A program made the translations under genes and the position numbers. The notes under the pieces are model-generated. The model saw only the letters and a list, made by a program, of their open reading frames with translations, made no database searches and was not told the origin of the DNA. Below are positions 6,758 to 13,273 of a stretch of DNA of 64,000 nt, in pieces. The stretch spans positions 1-64,000 of the forward strand of contig NZ_RHOQ01000006.1 of NCBI RefSeq assembly GCF_003946605.1, in the 5' to 3' direction. This DNA comes from Companilactobacillus baiquanensis (GTDB taxonomy: Bacteria; Bacillota; Bacilli; Lactobacillales; Lactobacillaceae). Position 1 is the stretch's first letter, and every line of letters starts with the position of its first letter.

Positions 6758-8518
6758 ATGACAAAAATGATCGCAGGACAAGCTTTAGTTAAAGTTTTAG
6801 AAGAGTGGGGAGTAAAGCAAGTCTATGGTATTCCTGGGGGATCCATAAATCATACAGTTGAGGGGTTATATTTAGAGAAAGATAATATTAAATATATCCA
6901 AGTTCGTCATGAAGAAGTTGGTGCAATTGCGGCTTCAGCCGATGCTAAATTTACAGGGAAAATTGGTGTAGCCTTTGGATCAGCTGGTCCTGGTGCAACT
7001 CATTTATTCAATGGATTGTACGACGCTAAGATGGATCACGTTCCAGTTTTGGCATTAGTTGGACAAGTTCCACAAACAACGATGAACACTAACTACTTCC
7101 AAGAAATGGACGAGACTCCAATGTTTGAGGATGTTTCAGTATATAATCGTACCGTTACAACCGCTGAACAAATTCCATATGTTATTAATCAAGCCATTAG
7201 AGAAGCATATCGTCAAAAGGGTGTAGCCGTTGTTACATTACCAGAAGATTTAACTGATAAAGAGATCGATTATGTTTCACCTAAGACACCAAAAATTGTT
7301 AAAAATAATTTCTCACAAGTTATTAACGCTGAAGATATTGAAAATACTTTGAAGTTATTGAAGGAAGCAAAACATCCGCTAGTTTATGCTGGACGTGGTC
7401 TTTTAGGAGCTAAAGATGTTTTAACTAAGTTTTCAGAACAATTTAACTTGCCAATTATGAATACTGTTCCGGCAACCGGTGTAATCAGTACCGATCATCC
7501 TAACTTTATAGGTACATTTGGACGTTTAGGTAGTAAATCAGGTTTTGAAGCATTACAACATGCTGATCTTATTTTATTCCTTGGATCAGAATTTCCATTT
7601 GCCGGTTTTTGGCCAAAGAATTTGAAGATTATTGAAGTAAATAATAACCCATACGATATCGGTAAAACTGTCGATGTTGATTATGCAGTTATTGCTGATG
7701 CCAAAAGTTACTTGCAAGCTTTGATCGATACAGGCGAAACACTTCCTGCCGGAGATTGGTTAAAAGCTAATCAAGAAAATAAGAAGAACTGGGACAATTG
7801 GTTGGATGAACTTGCTAAGGATGATAGTAAAGGTTTGAATCCAGAAACTGTTATGGCAAAAGTTAAGGAATTAGCTGGACCAAACGATACCTTTGGTGTT
7901 GATACTGGAAATGTTTCTGAATGGAGTGTTCGTGGTTTACCAATGAACAAGAATCAACGTTTTGCTCTATCGGGATTGTTTGCAACCATGGGCTTTGGAT
8001 TACCCGCTGGATTATCAGGTGCTTTGAGTGTTCCTGATGCACAGAGCTGGTCATTCTCAGGTGATGGCGGTTTTTCAATGGTAGCTCCAGATCTTATTAC
8101 TGAAGCTCGTTATAAGTTGCCAGTAATTAATGTTGTATTTTCAAATGAGCGATTAGGATTTATCTACTATGAACAAGTTGCAACTAAGCAACATCTATAT
8201 GGAGTTGATTTAACAGGTGCTGATTGGGCCAAAGTTGCAGAAGGACTTGGTGGTATCGGCTTTACTGTCACATCAATTAAAGATGTTGATGAAGTATTTG
8301 ATAAAGTTAAAAAACTACAAGCATCTGGAAATGATAAGCCAATTGTTATCAATGCAGTTATCAAACAAGATGACCCTGTGGCAACAGCATTTATGCCACT
8401 AGATGAAAAACTCTATGGTAAAGATGCAGTTGAAGCATATTCCAAACAATATAATATTGATGTCTCAAAACAACCATCATTAGGTGAATTGTTGAGATCT
8501 AAAGGTGACAATCAATAA
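6758..8518 (+). CDS. pox: Pyruvate oxidase (acetyl-phosphate and H2O2 forming)
   Basis: This 586-residue thiamine diphosphate enzyme converts pyruvate, phosphate and oxygen to acetyl-phosphate, CO2 and hydrogen peroxide, with FAD as cofactor. The N-terminal PYR domain has YGIPGGSIN and the RHEE glutamate near residue 53 that activates ThDP. A middle FAD domain follows, then the PP domain with the Mg/ThDP motif starting at GDGG (residues 435-438). Length and motifs match lactobacillal pyruvate oxidase rather than acetolactate synthase. I choose the ATG at 6758 because GAAGGAAAG precedes it; an in-frame ATG at 6716 lies in the control region. A terminator of the dispersed repeat follows. Confidence 0.93.
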   Translation: MTKMIAGQALVKVLEEWGVKQVYGIPGGSINHTVEGLYLEKDNIKYIQVRHEEVGAIAASADAKFTGKIGVAFGSAGPGATHLFNGLYDAKMDHVPVLALVGQVPQTTMNTNYFQEMDETPMFEDVSVYNRTVTTAEQIPYVINQAIREAYRQKGVAVVTLPEDLTDKEIDYVSPKTPKIVKNNFSQVINAEDIENTLKLLKEAKHPLVYAGRGLLGAKDVLTKFSEQFNLPIMNTVPATGVISTDHPNFIGTFGRLGSKSGFEALQHADLILFLGSEFPFAGFWPKNLKIIEVNNNPYDIGKTVDVDYAVIADAKSYLQALIDTGETLPAGDWLKANQENKKNWDNWLDELAKDDSKGLNPETVMAKVKELAGPNDTFGVDTGNVSEWSVRGLPMNKNQRFALSGLFATMGFGLPAGLSGALSVPDAQSWSFSGDGGFSMVAPDLITEARYKLPVINVVFSNERLGFIYYEQVATKQHLYGVDLTGADWAKVAEGLGGIGFTVTSIKDVDEVFDKVKKLQASGNDKPIVINAVIKQDDPVATAFMPLDEKLYGKDAVEAYSKQYNIDVSKQPSLGELLRSKGDNQ

Positions 8519-8534
8519 TTAAAGAAGTGTACCA

Positions 8535-8566
8535 AAAAAGGATGCGATGAAAGTCGCATCCTTTTG
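8535..8566. terminator. Bidirectional terminator, family-2 core
   Basis: AAAAAGGATGCGA pairs with TCGCATCCTTTT around a short loop. It terminates pyruvate oxidase, can act on the convergent pst operon, and is one half of the larger repeat described at 8535-8637. Confidence 0.85.
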
Positions 8567-8637
8567 TTGTATTACGATTATTATTTATTGAAACGCGCAA
8601 CATAAGGCAGAGACCTCCGCCTTATGTTGCGCTCTTT
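8535..8637 (-). repeat. Dispersed intergenic repeat, copy A
   Basis: Read on the minus strand, this stretch matches the intergenic region at 49921-50060. It has a GCGCAACATAAGGC / GCCTTATGTTGCGC hairpin around GGAGGTCTCT, then a nearly identical spacer CGTTTCAATAAATAATAA, then a terminator hairpin. Arm bases that differ between copies keep pairing. It fills the gap between the convergent pox and pstB genes. Confidence 0.75.
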
Positions 8638-9432
8638 TTATCCGAAATCTCCGGAAATATAATCTTCGGTAGCTTTTATTTCGGGAGCAGTAAAGATATT
8701 TTTAGTTTTATTATATTCAATTACATGTCCCATATGGAAGAAGGCAGTGTAATCACTAATTCTTGAGGCTTGTTGCATATTATGAGTTACGATAATGATC
8801 GTATAGTTTTTACTCAAAAGTTTAAGTGTTTCCTCAATCTTTGAAGTAGAAATAGGATCTAAGGCACTGGCAGGTTCGTCCAATAATAAAATATCTGGAT
8901 GCATAGCAATCGAGCGTGCAATGCAAAGCCTTTGTTGCTGACCACCGGATAAAGCCAAAGCACTTTTGTCGAGATCATCTTTTACTTCGTCCCACAAGGC
9001 AGCATCTTTTAAACTAGTTTCCAATCGTTTTTGTAATTCATTTTTATCGTTGATACCATTGTTTTTTAGAGCAAATTGAATATTTTCTTTAATAGATTTA
9101 GCAAAGGGGTTGGGGCGTTGGAACACCATACCAATGTGTCGTCTAACTTCATAAACATTGATTTTTTTAGAATTAATGTCAGTATTTCGATAAATAATTT
9201 CTCCGTCAACTTGAGCAATTTTATCGTTCATTCTGTTTAAGCATCTAAGATAGGTTGATTTACCTGAACCGGATGCACCAATTAATGAAGTTATTTGAAA
9301 GCGTGGGAAACTCAAACTTGCATCAAAAATTGCATGGCTTTTACCATAATGAACTTGAACATTATTAGTTGAAAGGGCTACTTCTTGTTCAATTTTATTA
9401 ATATATTGCTGGCTGAAATCATAAGTTTTCAA
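8638..9432 (-). CDS. pstB: Phosphate ABC transporter ATPase PstB
   Basis: This 264-residue ATPase drives high-affinity phosphate import with PstS, PstC and PstA on the cytosolic face. Walker A is GASGSGKST at residues 52-60, the ABC signature is LSGGQQQRL, and Walker B is LLLDEPASALDP; the LRCLNRMND and RPNPF segments are typical of PstB. The start is TTG at 9432 with GAGGATAAC upstream. It is the last gene of the pstSCAB operon. Only one pstB is present; many lactobacilli carry two. Confidence 0.96.
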   Translation of the reverse strand: MKTYDFSQQYINKIEQEVALSTNNVQVHYGKSHAIFDASLSFPRFQITSLIGASGSGKSTYLRCLNRMNDKIAQVDGEIIYRNTDINSKKINVYEVRRHIGMVFQRPNPFAKSIKENIQFALKNNGINDKNELQKRLETSLKDAALWDEVKDDLDKSALALSGGQQQRLCIARSIAMHPDILLLDEPASALDPISTSKIEETLKLLSKNYTIIIVTHNMQQASRISDYTAFFHMGHVIEYNKTKNIFTAPEIKATEDYISGDFG

Positions 9433-9442
9433 GTAGTTATCC

Positions 9443-10330
9443 TCACTTTGCAGCAGTCATTTTCTTAAATAATTTATTACCAAGATATCTGGCGCCTAAA
9501 TTGAAAATCAAAATTACGATGATCAATACGGCAGATGAAGCACTGGAAATAACACTTGCATCGGGTGTAACACTTTCAGTATTAACTTTCCAAATGTGTA
9601 CTGCTAAAGTTTCAGCAGGTCTCATTGGATTTAAAAAGCTAGTTTCAGTAAAGGGGTTCCAATTAGCATAATCAACACTTGGAGCACTTTGACCAGCTGT
9701 ATAAATTAAGGCAGCCGCTTCACCAAAAATTCTACCTGAGCAAAGGATCAAACCAGTCAAAATTCCTGGTAGAGCCATTGGTAAAATAATTTTTGTGATA
9801 GTTTTCCATCCGGATAAACCTAGAGAAGTTCCAGCTTCTCTTTGAAGGTCAGGAACACTGCTTAATGACTCTTCAATATTTCTCGTTAATAGTGGTAAGT
9901 TGAAAAATGTTAAAGCAATAGCACCAGCCATAATTGAGAATCCTAAATTTAATTGGATAACTAATAACAAATATCCAAAAAGTCCAACAACAACTGACGG
10001 CAGTGAACTTAATACTTCGATAGATGTACGAATAACATCATTTACCCAATTGTCTTTAGCATATTCTGATAAATAAATACCAGCACCTAAAGCAATCGGT
10101 AAGGAAATGATCAACGCAAGCACTAATAAATATAGTGAGTTAAATAGCTGATCGCGAACTCCACCACCAGCACTAAAGGACTGTGCTTCTGAGGTCAAGA
10201 AATGCCAATTAACATCAGGTACACCGTTATATAAAATGTAACCTAATAAGGAAATCAAAATGGCAACGACTATACCGACTAATCCATAAATTATTCCAGT
10301 TGCTATTTTGTCAGATTTTTTAGCGTTCAT
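9443..10330 (-). CDS. pstA: Phosphate ABC transporter permease PstA
   Basis: This permease of about 295 residues and six helices forms the inner-membrane channel with PstC. The EAA-like loop is around REAGTSLGLSGWKTITKIILP, split by a conserved Gly, and it contacts PstB. I set the start at the ATG at 10330 because GAGGTAAT sits correctly upstream; an in-frame TTG at 10354 lies deeper in pstC with no such site. The reading frame overlaps the 3' end of pstC by 11 nt, indicating translational coupling. Confidence 0.95.
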   Translation of the reverse strand: MNAKKSDKIATGIIYGLVGIVVAILISLLGYILYNGVPDVNWHFLTSEAQSFSAGGGVRDQLFNSLYLLVLALIISLPIALGAGIYLSEYAKDNWVNDVIRTSIEVLSSLPSVVVGLFGYLLLVIQLNLGFSIMAGAIALTFFNLPLLTRNIEESLSSVPDLQREAGTSLGLSGWKTITKIILPMALPGILTGLILCSGRIFGEAAALIYTAGQSAPSVDYANWNPFTETSFLNPMRPAETLAVHIWKVNTESVTPDASVISSASSAVLIIVILIFNLGARYLGNKLFKKMTAAK

Positions 10331-11249
10331 TTTTGATATTACCTCGTCTTCCAATGAATCTCACTATTAAGTTAAATAGTAATGACATGAATAATAGAAC
10401 CAAAGCCAAAGACCAAAGGGCATTGTTTGGTAAAGTTCCCATGACAGTATTTCCAATTTCTGTTGTTAATTTACTAGTTAAAGTTGAAGCAGGGGAAATT
10501 AAATTTTTAGGCATTAAGACTGCGTTACCAATAACCATCTGTACGGCAAGAGCTTCACCAAAAGCACGAGCCATACCGAAGATAACTGCTGTCAATAATC
10601 CAGGAGCGGCGGCCTTTAAGATAACTTTGTAAATTGTTTGCCAACGCGTTGCACCTAAGGCTAATGATGCTTGACGATAATGCATTGGTACGGATTTTAA
10701 ACTATCAACTGATAGGGATGTGATAGTTGGCAAAACCATTACGAATAAGACTAGTGTTCCTGAAAGAATACCAAATCCAGTACCGCCGAAAATACCTCTT
10801 ATAAATGGAACGATTAGGGATAAACCGATAAATCCATATACTACAGAGGGGATACCGACTAGTAATTCAATAACTGGTTGTAGAAATTTAGCTCCTTTTT
10901 TATTGGCAATTTCAGTCATAAAAATTGCTGCACCAATAGCAAAAGGAGTTGCCAATAATGCTGCCAGAATAGTAACACTGAATGATGTGACGATCATTGG
11001 CAAGGCTCCAACTTGAGGATTACCATACTTGTCTACGTCACCCGGCTTCCAATCTGATTGTGTTAAGAAATTCCAGAACTTTACGCCATTTTGAGTAAAA
11101 GTGGCTAGACCTTTAGAAGCAATAAAATAAAGAATACATGCGACTAATAAAATTATTAAGCCAATGCATGAGTAGCAAATGACCTTACCAAAGTAATCTT
11201 GGCGTGTCGCTCTGGAGCTTTTTTGTAATCTAGTTTGAATATCGTCCAT
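10320..11249 (-). CDS. pstC: Phosphate ABC transporter permease PstC
   Basis: This 309-residue permease has a cytosolic N-terminal tail, six helices and the coupling loop ALGATRWQTIYKVILKAAAPG (conserved AlaLeuGlyAla and Gly). It partners PstA. An AGGAGG site precedes the ATG at 11249. A hairpin with a T-run between pstS and pstC probably lowers expression of pstCAB relative to the binding protein. Confidence 0.95.
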   Translation of the reverse strand: MDDIQTRLQKSSRATRQDYFGKVICYSCIGLIILLVACILYFIASKGLATFTQNGVKFWNFLTQSDWKPGDVDKYGNPQVGALPMIVTSFSVTILAALLATPFAIGAAIFMTEIANKKGAKFLQPVIELLVGIPSVVYGFIGLSLIVPFIRGIFGGTGFGILSGTLVLFVMVLPTITSLSVDSLKSVPMHYRQASLALGATRWQTIYKVILKAAAPGLLTAVIFGMARAFGEALAVQMVIGNAVLMPKNLISPASTLTSKLTTEIGNTVMGTLPNNALWSLALVLLFMSLLFNLIVRFIGRRGNIKNER

Positions 11250-11268
11250 ATGAACCTCCTGAGGACAG

Positions 11269-11315
11269 AAAAAAAGAACTTCGACTAATTAACAATGGAG
11301 TCAAAGCTCTTTTTA
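11269..11315 (-). terminator. Intra-operon terminator/attenuator between pstS and pstC
   Basis: On the minus strand AAAAAGAgCTTtGACT pairs with AGTCgAAGtTCTTTTT and is followed by more T, giving a terminator-like hairpin with two mismatches. Partial termination here would make more PstS than membrane subunits, a stoichiometry common in ABC importers. Confidence 0.65.
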
Positions 11316-11321
11316 AATTAA

Positions 11322-12212
11322 TTATTTGTCTGTAACAGTTCCTTTTGCATCTTTTTGTACTTTCATATCATTTGTACTGATATAACCCATATCTTTGACA
11401 AGTTTCTTTTGAACGTCATCAGATTTCATATACTTGATGAACTTCTCTGTGGCATCTTTAGGATTACCTTTTGTATACATATGTTCATATGACCAGATTT
11501 TCCACTTGTTGTCAGAAACATTGTCATCAGTTGGTTTAACATCATCGATTGATAATGCTTCAACTTTATCATTAATATATGAGAAGGCTAGGTAACTAAT
11601 AGCACCTGGAGTAGTTGAAACAATTTTTTGAACAGTACCGTTTGAGTCTTGTTCTTGTGATTTAACAGCTTTTTCACCATTTAATACGGCTGCTTCGAAT
11701 GTAGCACGAGTACCACTACCTTCAGCACGGTTAACAACAGTGATTTTTTCGTCTTTTCCGCCAAGATCTTTCCAATTAGTGATCTTACCAGTAAAGATTT
11801 GTTTTAATTGATCCATTGTAACGTTTTTAACACCTGCATCTTTATTAACGACCGGTGCCATACCAACTACGGCAACTTTGTGATCAACAAGTTTCTTAGC
11901 GTCGATACCGTCTTTTTGTTCAGCAAAGATATCAGAGTTACCGATCTTAACTGATCCATCTTGAACTTGGCTAAGACCTGTACCAGAACCGCCACCTTGG
12001 ACAGTAATATTGATCTTACTGTTATCTTTTTGGAAATCTCCAGCAGCCTTTTCAACTAAAGGTTGAAGAGCAGTTGATCCAACGGCTGTGATCTTGCCTG
12101 ATATATCAGACGAAGATGATTTAGAAGCAGTTGAGCTGTTACTGCATCCAGTTGCGATCGCCATTAAAGCGCCTAGCGCAAGTAATGATGAAATAATTGT
12201 TTTCTTTTTCAT
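11322..12212 (-). CDS. pstS: Phosphate-binding lipoprotein PstS
   Basis: This 296-residue lipoprotein captures phosphate outside the membrane. A signal peptide KKKTIISSLLALGALMAIA leads to a lipobox with Cys23, the lipidation site, followed by a Ser-rich linker. The mature part has the phosphate-binding loops near GSTALQP, GGGSGTG and RAEGSGTR. I place the start at 12212, where GGGG lies upstream, instead of an in-frame codon at 12230. It heads pstSCAB, and PhoP-box-like repeats lie upstream. Confidence 0.95.
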   Translation of the reverse strand: MKKKTIISSLLALGALMAIATGCSNSSTASKSSSSDISGKITAVGSTALQPLVEKAAGDFQKDNSKINITVQGGGSGTGLSQVQDGSVKIGNSDIFAEQKDGIDAKKLVDHKVAVVGMAPVVNKDAGVKNVTMDQLKQIFTGKITNWKDLGGKDEKITVVNRAEGSGTRATFEAAVLNGEKAVKSQEQDSNGTVQKIVSTTPGAISYLAFSYINDKVEALSIDDVKPTDDNVSDNKWKIWSYEHMYTKGNPKDATEKFIKYMKSDDVQKKLVKDMGYISTNDMKVQKDAKGTVTDK

Positions 12213-12277
12213 AAAGAAACCCCTTAACAAAAAATATATTATTGCTCTGTTATCAAGCTCTTATAAAGTAACCCATA

Positions 12278-12318
12278 GTTATATTATTTTTGTCTATTTA
12301 TTGTAAAGAAAAGGTAAA
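12278..12318 (-). promoter_or_regulatory. pst promoter with PhoP-box-like 11-bp repeats
   Basis: On the minus strand TTTACC, TTTACA and TAGACA are spaced exactly 11 bp apart (12313-12318, 12302-12307, 12291-12296), followed by TATAAC at 12278-12283 as -10. Bacillus PhoP binds TTHACA repeats of this spacing upstream of pst. The array, its position and the adjacent PhoB-like regulator agree; binding is inferred. Confidence 0.6.
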
Positions 12319-12381
12319 TTTTGTATTTATCTTGTTGTATTAGTATATATAAAAATACAATGGATATTTCGTATATAAATA

Positions 12382-12411
12382 ATGACCAATCTAAATCTAT
12401 GCTGTTATAAT
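12382..12411 (+). promoter_or_regulatory. Promoter of the orphan response regulator
   Basis: TATAAT at 12406-12411 with ATGACC 18 bp upstream. It diverges from the pst promoter within a 251-nt intergenic region, so one bound regulator could act on both. Confidence 0.5.
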
Positions 12412-12463
12412 CAAACTACTTGGCCGACCATAGCTAATTATGAAACTTGGAAGGAAGTATTGG

Positions 12464-13195
12464 ATGCGACCGTTGATATTATTAAGTAATAGATTGCCTT
12501 TATTCTTAGAAATCAATCATCATTGTAATGGTCAAAACTGGTTTGTTCATAACATTATGGATCATGATAAAGTGATAGAAGTAGTTAATGAAAATGACGT
12601 TGCTGGTTTGATCATAGATCTGTCTACAATCGATATATCTGCAACAATTGAGACTGTTAAATCTTTACGTAATAAAATAACAGGACCAATTGTTGTTATT
12701 GCTAAGGAGCATGATAAAAAAGAAAAAGAGATTCTTTACGATTTAAAAATCGATGCTTATTTCTTAGAAAAATTTGATTATTCAGTTTTTATATCAAAGA
12801 TTCGTCAATTATTTTGGTTGTATGATAAGTTACGCGCTGACGATTCCAATAAAACTGAAGTAAAAACAGATAAGTTGATAAAATGTGATGATCTATCAGT
12901 TGATTTCAAGCATTACCGTGTTATACATGAGGGAAATGATATAGGTTTAACGCCTAAAGAATTTAGTTTATTTTGGTATTTAATGCAGCATCGAGGTCAA
13001 GTTCTCAGTCGCGATCAGTTACTTGAAGGCGTTTGGGGTTACGATGCTGCCGGTTCTACACGTACGATCGATATTCATATAAGTCATTTGCGAGATAAAT
13101 TAGAAGAAAATCCACAATCACCCAATTGGATCAAAACAGTTCGAGGATTTGGATATATTTTAGATAATGATTATCCATTAGTTTCAGAAAATTAA
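12464..13195 (+). CDS. Orphan PhoB/OmpR-type regulator with a degenerate receiver domain
   Basis: This 243-residue protein has an intact C-terminal winged helix (LTPKEFSLFWYL, RDQLLEGVWGY, TIDIHISHLRDKLE, IKTVRGFGY) like PhoP/PhoB. Its receiver is degenerate: the acidic pair after strand 1 is Ser8-Asn9, the conserved Lys is Glu102, and the Thr/Ser position is altered, although Asp52 at the phosphoacceptor site is kept. No histidine kinase gene adjoins. AAGGAAG at 12451-12457 supports this start over the ATG at 12440. It diverges from pstSCAB and is the natural candidate regulator of it, probably without ordinary phosphorylation. Confidence 0.85.
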   Translation: MRPLILLSNRLPLFLEINHHCNGQNWFVHNIMDHDKVIEVVNENDVAGLIIDLSTIDISATIETVKSLRNKITGPIVVIAKEHDKKEKEILYDLKIDAYFLEKFDYSVFISKIRQLFWLYDKLRADDSNKTEVKTDKLIKCDDLSVDFKHYRVIHEGNDIGLTPKEFSLFWYLMQHRGQVLSRDQLLEGVWGYDAAGSTRTIDIHISHLRDKLEENPQSPNWIKTVRGFGYILDNDYPLVSEN

Positions 13196-13221
13196 AAAAT
13201 TGTTCAATTTTTGAGCATAAA

Positions 13222-13270
13222 AATAGGAGCAGTAATCCCATTGTTTGGATTACTGCTCCTATTTTTTTTA
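13222..13270. terminator. Bidirectional terminator, family-1 core
   Basis: A perfect 17-bp stem encloses an 8-nt loop and is flanked by A and T runs. It has the GCAGTAATCC/GGATTACTGC core, and the outer pairs differ from the copy at 1109 by compensated changes (GTGC to GAGC). It serves the regulator and the convergent ATPase. Confidence 0.9.
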
Positions 13271-13273
13271 CAG

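Noticed and set aside
7863..8402. Open frames on both strands within pyruvate oxidase
   Set aside because: They lie wholly in the pox gene, lack ribosome sites and have no protein-like composition.
10331..10354. Upstream TTG start for pstA
   Set aside because: The ATG at 10330 has a properly spaced GAGGT site, and the TTG does not.
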